From positions 1-32,745 of the forward strand of contig CACWKU010000009.1 in the NCBI GenBank assembly GCA_902761575.1: DNA of 32,745 nucleotides, given 5' to 3'. This DNA is from an uncultured bacterium (GTDB taxonomy: Bacteria; Verrucomicrobiota; Kiritimatiellia; RFP12; UBA3636). The position numbers were made by a program, and so were the translations under genes. This document shows positions 1 through 6,986 of the stretch, in pieces (the first letter of the stretch is position 1; each line of letters starts with the position of its first letter). The notes beneath the pieces are model-generated. The model was not told the DNA's origin, ran no database searches, and was given only the letters and a program-made list of their open reading frames with translations.

Positions 1-943
1 AGCGCGTGCGGTCGTCGAGGCCGAGCTCGCGCGCGTTCGCGTTCGCGGCGCGGACGACGTCGCGCCCCGAGTCGGCGCCGACGACGCGCCCGATCCCCGC
101 GGCCTTCGCGGCGGAGAGCCCGAACACGCCGACGCCGCAGTAGAGGTCGAGCAGGCGCGCGGGCGCCGCGGCGCGGAGCGCCTCGATCGCGGCCTCGACG
201 AGCGCCCCGCCCACGGCGCCGTTCATCTGCCAGAAGCCGCGCGCCGGAACGCGCATGCGGCCGAGGATCGGCGTCTCCTCCGTAAGGTCCGGGAGCGGCT
301 CCGGCGGCCGGCCGCGGTCGCGGGGGCGGTCGACCCAGACGACCGCGCCGTCGGCCCTCGTCCAGCGCAGGCCGACCTCCGCGCCCGCGCCGGCGTAGCG
401 CCAGAACGCCTCGTCCGCGCGCATCGCCGCGAGCTCCGCGCCGATCTCCGGGACGGAGAGGGGACACGAGGGGACGTCGACGACCGTCTCGTTGTCGTCG
501 CCGAAGTAGCCGAGGACGCGCCGCCCCGCGCCGTCGCGCGCCGTGTGCATCGTGCACTTGTTGCGGTAGTGCAGCGCCTTCGGCGAGACGAACGGCTCCG
601 CGAGGAGCGCGCCCGCGCCGGCGAGCCCCGCCTGGCGCACGAGGAAGTCGCGCAGCTGTTCGTTCTTCCACGCGAGCTCCGCCTCGTGGCGCGCGTGGCC
701 GTAGACGCAGCCCGGGACGGGCGTGCCGTCCGGCAGGAGGCACTCGGGCTCCGCGAGGCGGTCGGGCGAGGGCTCCAGGACGCGCACGAGCCGCGCCTTG
801 CGGAAGGTCTTCCGCTCCTCGGTCACCTCCGCCTCGACGAGCTCGCCGGGGCAGGTTCCGGGCACGAAGCACACCGCGCCGTCCGGCGCGCGGGCCACGC
901 CCGCGCCGCGGTAGGCGATGCGGTCGATGCGGAGGGCGATCAT
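1..943 (-). CDS. RNA (uracil-5-)-methyltransferase, RlmD/TrmA family (3' end cut by window)
   Basis: This is a SAM-dependent RNA m5U methyltransferase acting in the cytoplasm on rRNA or tRNA. The ATG is at 943 and the frame stays open to base 1, giving about 314 residues; the catalytic Cys region lies outside the window. The N-terminal ~55 residues look like a TRAM RNA-binding domain. A cysteine-containing stretch with PGCVYGH follows at ~90, then the family motif FWQMNGA at ~235 and SAM motif I DLYCGVGVFGL at ~265. The start overlaps the stop of the upstream deacetylase gene by four bases (ATGA), so the two are probably translationally coupled. The family is clear. The exact target (23S U1939, tRNA U54 or other) cannot be decided; only two Cys are seen where RlmD proteins usually carry four Fe-S ligands. 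Confidence 0.85.
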   Translation of the reverse strand, partial: MIALRIDRIAYRGAGVARAPDGAVCFVPGTCPGELVEAEVTEERKTFRKARLVRVLEPSPDRLAEPECLLPDGTPVPGCVYGHARHEAELAWKNEQLRDFLVRQAGLAGAGALLAEPFVSPKALHYRNKCTMHTARDGAGRRVLGYFGDDNETVVDVPSCPLSVPEIGAELAAMRADEAFWRYAGAGAEVGLRWTRADGAVVWVDRPRDRGRPPEPLPDLTEETPILGRMRVPARGFWQMNGAVGGALVEAAIEALRAAAPARLLDLYCGVGVFGLSAAKAAGIGRVVGADSGRDVVRAANANARELGLDDRTR

Positions 944-1986
944 TCGCCGGCCTTGCGGACCGTGACGCCGATCCAGTTGCGCGGCAGGTCGAAGACGATG
1001 CGACCGTCCTTCACGGGGACCTCGAGGTCCGCCGCATCGGTTCCCTTGCGCGCGCTGCGCTGGCAGGCGACGCGGGCCTTCGTCCAGCCGGCGGGTGCGT
1101 CGCAGACGATGGTGAGCGGGCAGTCGTAGAGCAGGGTGAGGTTGCCCTCCTTGGCGGGGTCGAGGCCCGGGAGCAGGACGTCGTAGCCGTCCTCGGACGC
1201 CTTGAGGACCTGGAGCTTCGCGGCGTCGCGTTCGGTCGCGTACTTGTGCACGTCGATCGCGGAGCCGACCCAGAGGCGGCCGGCCTTCGCGCGGGCCTCG
1301 AGGTCGTCGAGCATCCTGCCGTGCTCCTCGAGGTCGAACGTGATCCAGTCGCCCCCGACGCCGTGGAAGATGAGCGACTCCCAGCCGCCGGTCCTCTCCG
1401 CGCGGTCGAACGCCTCGGCGGCGAGCGCGGCGGTCTTCATCCGGAAGGTCGGGTTCTGGCCGTCCTTGGGGCCGCCGACGTTGCCGCCGAAGTCGTGGCG
1501 CAGGACCTCGTGGTGCTCGGCGAGGACCTTCGCCTGCTCGTCGGGCTTCACGTCCCAGCGCACGGCGCCGGGGAGCGCGAACGAGAGCAGCGCGTCCTCC
1601 GGCAGCCCGGCGATCCTCCGCAGCATCGCGCCGTTGAGCGAGATCTCCTCCGCGAACTGCGCGGCGTTCGTGACGCCGCCGTGCGCCCACGTATGGTCGC
1701 CGAGGAAGATCGTGTCCGGATGCTCCTTCGCGATGCTCCAGCGCGCGAGCTTCGGGTTCGCCGGATCGCCGCCGAACCAGTTGCAGCAGATGTAGAACGT
1801 GCCGGGCAGGCCGCGGCGGATCAGCTCGGGGACGGCGTTGTTGAACCCGGAGTCGAGGCCGTCGTCGTAGTAGAGCGAGACCGCGCCCTTCGCGTCGCCC
1901 TTCCATTTGGCGATGCGGACGGGGGACTCGTCGGCGGCGGAGGCGAGGACGGCGAGGCAGAGGGCGGAGGAGAGGAGGGCTTTCAT
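940..1986 (-). CDS. secreted polysaccharide deacetylase (CE4, NodB-like)
   Basis: This 348-residue protein has a signal peptide (residues 1 to ~18, ending near ASA-A), so it acts outside the inner membrane. The NodB fold motifs are visible: SLYYDDG at 37-43 supplies the catalytic-base and metal aspartates, GDHTWAHGG at 96-104 gives the HxxxH metal ligands, and SLIFHGVGG near 208 carries the late His. CE4 enzymes remove N- or O-acetyl groups from peptidoglycan, chitin or xylan-type glycans; the substrate here is unknown. About 80 C-terminal residues after the NodB domain look like a small beta-rich module. No promoter of the local type precedes it, so it is probably co-transcribed with the lipoprotein gene at 2085-2663. 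A hairpin repeat lies nine bases before its ATG, and no Shine-Dalgarno is evident. Confidence 0.85.
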   Translation of the reverse strand: MKALLSSALCLAVLASAADESPVRIAKWKGDAKGAVSLYYDDGLDSGFNNAVPELIRRGLPGTFYICCNWFGGDPANPKLARWSIAKEHPDTIFLGDHTWAHGGVTNAAQFAEEISLNGAMLRRIAGLPEDALLSFALPGAVRWDVKPDEQAKVLAEHHEVLRHDFGGNVGGPKDGQNPTFRMKTAALAAEAFDRAERTGGWESLIFHGVGGDWITFDLEEHGRMLDDLEARAKAGRLWVGSAIDVHKYATERDAAKLQVLKASEDGYDVLLPGLDPAKEGNLTLLYDCPLTIVCDAPAGWTKARVACQRSARKGTDAADLEVPVKDGRIVFDLPRNWIGVTVRKAGE

Positions 1987-1995
1987 GGTTGGGTC

Positions 1996-2057
1996 GCCGC
2001 TTTGCGGCTGGAAGTGGCGGCTTCGCCGCCGAAGTGGCCGCTACGCGGCCGAAGTGG
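1996..2057. repeat. three-unit hairpin repeat, ~20-bp period
   Basis: Three tandem units each contain a short perfect hairpin followed by GAAGTGG. Stems and loops are GCCGC/TTT/GCGGC (1996-2008), GGCGGC/TTC/GCCGCC (2016-2030) and GGCCGC/TAC/GCGGCC (2036-2050). GAAGTGG follows at 2011-2017, 2031-2037 and 2051-2057. The stem sequence differs between units but stays complementary, whereas the linker is constant. The array lies between two minus-strand genes and ends nine bases before the downstream ATG at 1986. It may act as an intercistronic RNA structure. Confidence 0.85.
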
Positions 2058-2084
2058 TTGGTGTCGGGGATGAAAGAACGGGGA

Positions 2085-2663
2085 CTACTCGCCGCAGAGC
2101 TGGGAGCAGAGGGCGCGGAGGCGGTCGAGGAAGAGGGATACGTGCGGGTCGGGCCAGACGGAGCGCGAGGTCCACTTGCGGCGGTCCATGCAGCCGCGGA
2201 GGTAGAGGAGGTTTTCTCCGGAGGCGGCCTCGTCGTCGTCCTCCGCGTTGCCGAGGAGCCAGGGCTTCTCGCGGGCGACGAGCCCCTCGATGGCGAGCGC
2301 GCCCGGGGAGCCCTCGGCGAAGAGGAAGACGTCCGCGCCGGCGGACGGCCGCCGCGCGGCGGAGGGGCCGCCGACGAGGATCGCGACGGCGAGCGGGCGC
2401 ACGTGCGGGTCCTCGCGCGCCTCGCGGGAGAGGCTCGCGCCGCCGAAGGAGATCGAGGCGGCGACCGGCTCGCCGGGCGGGAGGACGTCGGCGGGCAGGA
2501 CGAGCGCGCGGCGGGCGTCGTTCTCGGTGTATCCGGACGAGGTCGAGTCCGAGACCCAGACCGACGTGCGGCGCTCGTATTGCGGTTCGACCTGGACGCA
2601 GCCCGCCGCGAGCGCGGCGAGGGCGAAAAGGAGCGCGGAGCGCGCGAAGGGGTTCGCTTTCAT
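2085..2663 (-). CDS. hypothetical lipoprotein
   Basis: This 192-residue protein of unknown function starts with a classic lipoprotein signal: positively charged MKANPFARS, a hydrophobic Ala/Leu run, and the lipobox LAAGC with the lipidated Cys at ~22. No family is recognised. The mature part is rich in Ala, Arg and Glu. A Cys-containing C-terminus (ALCSQLCGE) offers three cysteines late in the protein. The start is fixed by its promoter, whose -10 box ends eight bases before this ATG, implying a leaderless mRNA. It is divergent from argB, and the deacetylase gene follows about 98 bases downstream on the same strand. Confidence 0.75.
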   Translation of the reverse strand: MKANPFARSALLFALAALAAGCVQVEPQYERRTSVWVSDSTSSGYTENDARRALVLPADVLPPGEPVAASISFGGASLSREAREDPHVRPLAVAILVGGPSAARRPSAGADVFLFAEGSPGALAIEGLVAREKPWLLGNAEDDDEAASGENLLYLRGCMDRRKWTSRSVWPDPHVSLFLDRLRALCSQLCGE

Positions 2664-2671
2664 GGGGCCCG

Positions 2672-2700
2672 ATTGTCGCAGAACCCGCGTCCGGCGTCAA
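2672..2700 (-). promoter_or_regulatory. promoter of the lipoprotein gene
   Basis: The -35 box TTGACG (2700..2695), a 17-bp spacer and the -10 box GACAAT (2677..2672) are seen on the minus strand. The -10 box ends 8 bases before the ATG at 2663, so transcription should start at or next to the start codon. Confidence 0.75.
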
Positions 2701-2753
2701 ACGGCTCCGGTCCGGACCGGGGGCGCGCAGCGCCGGCCGGGCGAGAATCTTCC

Positions 2754-2782
2754 TTGTCTTTCGCGCGGGGATTCGCTAGAAT
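2754..2782 (+). promoter_or_regulatory. promoter of argB-argD
   Basis: The -35 box TTGTCT (2754-2759), a 17-bp spacer and the -10 box TAGAAT (2777-2782) are seen. The ATG of argB follows after 9 bases, predicting a leaderless or nearly leaderless transcript. Confidence 0.8.
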
Positions 2783-2791
2783 CGCCGCCCC

Positions 2792-3670
2792 ATGCAACTT
2801 TCCGACCCCATCGCCAAGGCCGGCGTCCTCGTCGAGGCGCTGCCCTACATCGCGGACTTCCGCGGCGAGATCATCGTCGTCAAGCTCGGCGGCAGCGTCC
2901 AGGAGGACGCCGCCGCCCTGCGCTCGACGCTGACCGACGTGGCGTTCATGCGCGTCGTCGGCATGCGCCCGATCGTCGTCCACGGCGGCGGCAAGGCCAT
3001 CACGCGCGCACTGAAGGAGGCCGGGGTCGAGACGCGCTTCGAGGCCGGCTTCCGCGTCACCGACGAGGCGTCGATCCGCATCGTCGAGGACGTGATGAAG
3101 AACCGCGTCAACGCCGAGATCGTCCGCATCCTCTCCGAGTGCGGCGTCGAGGCCGCGGCGCTCCACGGCGACCGCGTCTTCTTCTCCACGCGCAAGACCG
3201 GCGAGGACCCCGCCACGGGCGCCCGGCTCGACTGGGGCTTCGTCGGCGAGGCCGCGCACTGCGACACGGGGCCCGTCCGCGCGCTCTTCGAGGCGGGCGC
3301 GGTGCCCGTCATCTGTCCGCTCGGCCGCGGCGCCGACGGGCTCGTCTACAACATCAACGCGGACGACGCCGCGGCGGCCCTCGCGATGGCGCTGCCCTCG
3401 CGCAAGCTGGCCTACGTCTCGGACGTGCCGGGCCTGCTGCGCGACCCGGCGGACCCCGCCACGCTCATCGAGACGCTGCACGCGCCGGACGTCCCGGACC
3501 TGGAGCGCGCGGGCGTGATCTCCGGCGGGATGCTCCCCAAGATCGAGAGCAGCCTCGCCGCGCTGCGCGCCGGCGTGCGCAAGGTCCACCTCGTGGACGG
3601 CCGCATGCCGCACTCGCTCCTCCTCGAAATCTTCACCAACAAGGGCGTGGGCACCCAGATCGTCAAGTAG
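2792..3670 (+). CDS. argB: acetylglutamate kinase
   Basis: ArgB (292 residues) phosphorylates N-acetyl-L-glutamate with ATP, the second step of arginine synthesis, in the cytoplasm. The amino-acid kinase fold is clear: VVKLGGSV at 29-36 with the phosphate-contacting Lys31, VHGGGKAI at 63-70 for substrate binding, and SGGMLPKIESS near the C-terminus with the second catalytic Lys. Length is normal. The promoter ends nine bases upstream of this ATG, which fixes the start. argD follows after 25 bases, so the two form an arginine operon. Other arg genes are not in the window. Confidence 0.97.
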   Translation: MQLSDPIAKAGVLVEALPYIADFRGEIIVVKLGGSVQEDAAALRSTLTDVAFMRVVGMRPIVVHGGGKAITRALKEAGVETRFEAGFRVTDEASIRIVEDVMKNRVNAEIVRILSECGVEAAALHGDRVFFSTRKTGEDPATGARLDWGFVGEAAHCDTGPVRALFEAGAVPVICPLGRGADGLVYNINADDAAAALAMALPSRKLAYVSDVPGLLRDPADPATLIETLHAPDVPDLERAGVISGGMLPKIESSLAALRAGVRKVHLVDGRMPHSLLLEIFTNKGVGTQIVK

Positions 3671-3695
3671 GGCGACCCGCGCGAAAGGACCACAC

Positions 3696-4901
3696 ATGAG
3701 CAACGACAACACGGAAGACACCGCCGCCCTCTGCGCCGACTACCAGATGGACACCTACGCCCGCACGGCGACGATCGTGAAGGGCCGGGGCAGCCGCGTC
3801 TTCGCCCCCAACGGCAACCAGTTCCTCGACTTCACGAGCGGCATCTCCGTCGTGGCGCTCGGCCACGCGCACCCCGCCGTCGTCGAGGCGATCAAGGGCC
3901 AGGCCGAGACGCTGGTGCACGCCTCCAACCTCTTCTACACGCCGCAGGTCGGCCTGCTCGCGCGCAAGCTCTCCAAGGCCGGGCTCGGCGGCAAATGCTT
4001 CCTGTGCAACTCCGGCGCCGAGGCGAACGAGGCGATGATCAAGCTCGCCCGCCTCTGGGGCTCGCAGAACGGCGGCCGCTACGAGATCGTCTGCATGCGC
4101 GGCTCGTTCCACGGGCGCACGCTCGCGACGCTCTCCGCCACCGGCCAGAGCAAGGTCCAGAAGGGCTTCGACCCGCTGATGCCGGGCTTCGCGTTCGCCG
4201 ACTTCAACGACCTGGAGAGCGTGAAGGCCGCGGTGACGGAGAAGACCGTCGCGGTGCTCTTCGAGTGCGTCCAGGGCGAGGGCGGCGTCGTGCCCGCGAC
4301 GGAGGAGTTCGTGCAGGGCGTCCGCGCGCTGTGCGACGAGAAGGGCCTGCTCATGCTCTGCGACGAGATCCAGTGCGGCATGGGCCGCACGGGGAAAATG
4401 TGGGCGTTCGAGCACTACGGCGTCGCCCCCGACGCGTTCACGTCCGCGAAGGCGCTCGGCGGCGGCCTGCCGCTCGGCGCGCTCATCGCCTCGCCCGCGC
4501 TCTCCGGCGTCTTCACGCCCGGCTCGCACGGCACGACCTTCGGCGGCAACCCGGTCGCGTGCGCGGCCTCGCTCGCCGTGTTCAAGGTCTTCGAGGAGGA
4601 GAAGGTCGTCGAGCACGCCGCCGCGGCCGGCGAGCTCTTCCGCAAGGGCCTCGAGGCGTTCGTCGAGAAGTACGACCAGCTCCTGGAGGTGCGCGGCAAG
4701 GGCCTCCTGCTCGGACTCGTCCTGAAGGAGCCGCGCGCCGGCGAGCTCATCGACGAGCTGCGCAACGGCGGCCTGCTCGCGTGCAAGGCGGGCGACTCCG
4801 TCGTGCGCTTCCTCCCGCCGCTCAACGTCTCCGACGACGACCTCGAGGAGGGCCTCGAGATGGTCGGCGACGCGCTCGACATCCTCTTCGGCGAGGGCTA
4901 G
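3696..4901 (+). CDS. argD: acetylornithine aminotransferase
   Basis: ArgD (401 residues) is a PLP-dependent class III aminotransferase that converts N-acetylglutamate semialdehyde to N-acetylornithine using glutamate. Many ArgD enzymes also serve lysine synthesis as DapC. Visible family features are NSGAEANEAMIK (105-116), GSFHGRT (136-142), the PLP Asp in LLMLCDEIQCGMGRTG (Asp223) and the Schiff-base Lys252 in TSAKALGGGLPLG. A good ribosome binding site AAAGGA (3684-3689) sits six bases before the ATG, as expected for an internal operon gene, unlike the leaderless argB. The gene converges on the glycine-rich protein gene, with a perfect palindrome between them. Confidence 0.96.
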   Translation: MSNDNTEDTAALCADYQMDTYARTATIVKGRGSRVFAPNGNQFLDFTSGISVVALGHAHPAVVEAIKGQAETLVHASNLFYTPQVGLLARKLSKAGLGGKCFLCNSGAEANEAMIKLARLWGSQNGGRYEIVCMRGSFHGRTLATLSATGQSKVQKGFDPLMPGFAFADFNDLESVKAAVTEKTVAVLFECVQGEGGVVPATEEFVQGVRALCDEKGLLMLCDEIQCGMGRTGKMWAFEHYGVAPDAFTSAKALGGGLPLGALIASPALSGVFTPGSHGTTFGGNPVACAASLAVFKVFEEEKVVEHAAAAGELFRKGLEAFVEKYDQLLEVRGKGLLLGLVLKEPRAGELIDELRNGGLLACKAGDSVVRFLPPLNVSDDDLEEGLEMVGDALDILFGEG

Positions 4902-4930
4902 CCGCCCGTCGTCCCCACGGCTCGCACGCG

Positions 4931-4958
4931 CCGTGGCGGGGTGCGCACCCCGCCACGG
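4931..4958. terminator. 28-bp perfect palindrome between convergent genes
   Basis: The sequence at 4931-4958 equals its own reverse complement over 28 bases (CCGTGGCGGGGTGC and its complement). It lies between the stop codons of argD (plus) and the glycine-rich gene (minus). It probably serves as a bidirectional terminator or 3'-end stabiliser; there is no U-tract, so intrinsic termination is uncertain. Confidence 0.7.
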
Positions 4959-4974
4959 GCGCCGGGGGGAACTA
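4952..4974 (-). repeat. gene-end repeat, copy 1
   Basis: A 23-base segment ending in the minus-strand stop codon nearly matches 6965-6986: about 20 of 22 aligned bases are identical, with one indel. Both copies begin gccacgggcg and end in the stop (cta) of a minus-strand gene. Confidence 0.55.
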
Positions 4975-6888
4975 TTTGATCAGGATCAACGTGCCGGGCG
5001 GGTCGGCGAGGTAGCGCAGAATCAGGACGCCGCAGCCGCCCTTGCCGCCGATGCCGTCGGTCTGTCCGCCTCCTCCGCCGCCAGAGCCCGTGCCGTCGCG
5101 CCCGGCATGGCCCCATGGGCGGCGGTATTTTGGGCTCTGCAGAGCGGTCTCGCCGTCGCCGCCGATGCCGGAGCCGCCGATGCCGTGGTTGCCGCGCACG
5201 TTCGAGCTGCCCGACCACCCTGCGCCGCCGCCGGCGGCGTAGAAGCGCGACTCGCCCGTGATGTCGAACGCGAGTCCGTCGCCGCCGTTGCCGAGGCAGT
5301 CCGAGGTCGAGCCGGCCTTGCCGTCCGTGCCGGGAGAGCCCGCGCCGCCGCCGCCGCCCGGGTTGTAGCCGCTCGGGGCCGCGTTCCCGCCGGCGTGTCC
5401 GATCACGACGCCGTCGTCCGGCTCCGCGGCGCCGCCGGCCTTCTGCACGGCGCCGCCGCCTCCGCTTCCGCCGGGATGGCCCGCGTAGCGCGTCGAACCG
5501 CCCCCGTAGCAGCCACCGGCGCCGCCGCCGGGGGCCACGAGCGAGACGCGCCCGTTCCGCGAGACGAGCGACGAGGCACCGCCATCCCCGCCGTCGGCGA
5601 TGCCGCCGGCGCCGATGGCGACGTCGTAGATGCCGCCGGAGAGATGGATGCCGTTGGTGTGGACGAGCCCGCCCGCGCCACCGCCGCCGCCGGTCGCCGT
5701 GCCGCCCGAGCCGCCGCCGCCCACGAGCAGCAGTTCGGCGTCGAAGCCGCGTTTCACCCGCAGCTCGCCGCTCCCGCGGAACTCGTGGACGACCCAGTTG
5801 CGCTTGAGCTCCGGGTCGCGCCACGTGGAGACCGTGCCGCCGACGGCCCAGGCGCTTTCACGGTCCGCCGGCTCCTCGCTGGCGGCCGGCGGCGCGACGA
5901 GGAGGATCACGACGCCGTCGGCGCCGTTGGCGCTTTCGAGCGTCGTGCCGCCGGCATTCCAGCCGCCGCCGCCGCCGCCGCCGCCGCGGTTCGGGGCGGC
6001 GTCCGTCGCGTTGACGACCGAGCCCTCGAACAGCCCCGCGCCGCGTCCGCCGCCGCCGAGGCCGCCTGCACCGCCGTGCTTGAAGTTGGAGCGCCGCACG
6101 CCGCCGCCGCCGCCGTCGCCATAGGAGACCGCCGCGCCCGTGATGTCGGAGACGACGCCCGGGCCGCCGTCGCCGGCATGCTCGTAGTTGCCGTCCTCGT
6201 CCTGGTAGGCGTCGTTGTTTTTCGACGTGTGAAGCACCTGCGAATCGCCGCCGGGGCCACCCGCGCCCGCGCCGCCGCCGCCGCCGCCGCATCCGGTTCC
6301 GCTGGAGCCGGAGTTCGTCGCCTTGCCACCGGGAAAGCATCCTTCCGCACCGGCCTCGTAGCCGATCAGAGTCGCGGCCTGCTGATCGCACGCGCCGCCG
6401 CCGCCATTGCCCCAGGTCCGAGGCGATTCGACGTCCCAGCGACCGTCGTTGCTGTACCCCCAGCCTCTCGCTCCGCCGCCGCCAAGCGCGACGACCTCGA
6501 AGGCCGAGCATGAGACGGATGACGGGAACCCATTGTGGCCGCGGGCCTGCTGCGACCCCTGGTTGCTCCGGTAGCCGCACGGGCCGACGACAACCTGGTA
6601 TGCATCGTCCGTCTTGAGAAATGTGGGCGTTTCCGGTGTCCAGTCGACAACCTGCCCGCCGGCTCCGCCGCCAAGGCCGCCGCCACCACCGCCGCCCACG
6701 ACAAGCAGACGTAGGAGTCGCACGTCGGAAGGAACCGTGAGCGTGCCGTGCGACGTCATCGTCACGACGTGCGCGCCGGAGATGGTCGGGTGGTCCGTCT
6801 CGGCGAACGTGCCGGTGTAGGAGACGAGGTTCTCCGCGAGCGCGAGCGCGGGAGCGAGAAGCGGGAGGATCCGAAGGAGTCGTTTCAT
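4972..6888 (-). CDS. secreted protein with two glycine-rich domains
   Basis: This 638-residue protein starts at ATG 6888 with signal peptide MKRLLRILPLLAPALALA, so it is exported. It carries two related glycine-rich domains (about residues 65-325 and 385-638). Each begins with a beta-strand-plus-Gly run (LRLLVVGGGGGGG; AELLLVGGGGSGG), followed by Gly/Ala/Asn/Asp-rich stretches and a closing strand (DGVVILLVA; CGVLILRYLA). This is the pattern of the bacterial glycine-rich domain family common in PVC proteins and adhesin-like surface proteins. Function is unknown; a structural or surface role is a guess. Six or more Cys (e.g. ACDQQ, EGCFPGG, GTGCGG) suggest disulfides. The DNA is dominated by GCC/CCG-type triplets, a likely source of length variation. 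The minus-strand frame stays open much further upstream (to ~8763), but that part is out of frame with the aminotransferase gene and is not coding. Confidence 0.8.
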   Translation of the reverse strand: MKRLLRILPLLAPALALAENLVSYTGTFAETDHPTISGAHVVTMTSHGTLTVPSDVRLLRLLVVGGGGGGGLGGGAGGQVVDWTPETPTFLKTDDAYQVVVGPCGYRSNQGSQQARGHNGFPSSVSCSAFEVVALGGGGARGWGYSNDGRWDVESPRTWGNGGGGACDQQAATLIGYEAGAEGCFPGGKATNSGSSGTGCGGGGGGAGAGGPGGDSQVLHTSKNNDAYQDEDGNYEHAGDGGPGVVSDITGAAVSYGDGGGGGVRRSNFKHGGAGGLGGGGRGAGLFEGSVVNATDAAPNRGGGGGGGGWNAGGTTLESANGADGVVILLVAPPAASEEPADRESAWAVGGTVSTWRDPELKRNWVVHEFRGSGELRVKRGFDAELLLVGGGGSGGTATGGGGGAGGLVHTNGIHLSGGIYDVAIGAGGIADGGDGGASSLVSRNGRVSLVAPGGGAGGCYGGGSTRYAGHPGGSGGGGAVQKAGGAAEPDDGVVIGHAGGNAAPSGYNPGGGGGAGSPGTDGKAGSTSDCLGNGGDGLAFDITGESRFYAAGGGAGWSGSSNVRGNHGIGGSGIGGDGETALQSPKYRRPWGHAGRDGTGSGGGGGGQTDGIGGKGGCGVLILRYLADPPGTLILIK

Positions 6889-6916
6889 GGCCGGGGCGGG
6901 TGGAGGACTGAGCGGC

Positions 6917-6945
6917 ATTATAGCGCAGGGGTCGATGGAAGGGAA
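6917..6945 (-). promoter_or_regulatory. promoter of the glycine-rich protein gene
   Basis: The -10 box TATAAT (6922..6917) is consensus; the -35 box TTCCCT (6945..6940) is weak at a 17-bp spacing. There are 28 bases between the -10 box and the ATG, with no clear Shine-Dalgarno. Confidence 0.55.
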
Positions 6946-6964
6946 GCGCGGAAGTCCGGGCGCC

Positions 6965-6986
6965 GCCACGGGCGTCGGTGGGACTA
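6965..6986 (-). repeat. gene-end repeat, copy 2
   Basis: This is the partner of the element at 4952-4974. It covers the stop codon of the aminotransferase gene and the 19 bases after it. Confidence 0.5.

Noticed and set aside
5040-6700. Dense GCC/CCG repeats resembling a repeat array or CRISPR
   Set aside because: They are codon runs for Gly-rich domains, with no constant repeat/spacer structure and no cas genes.
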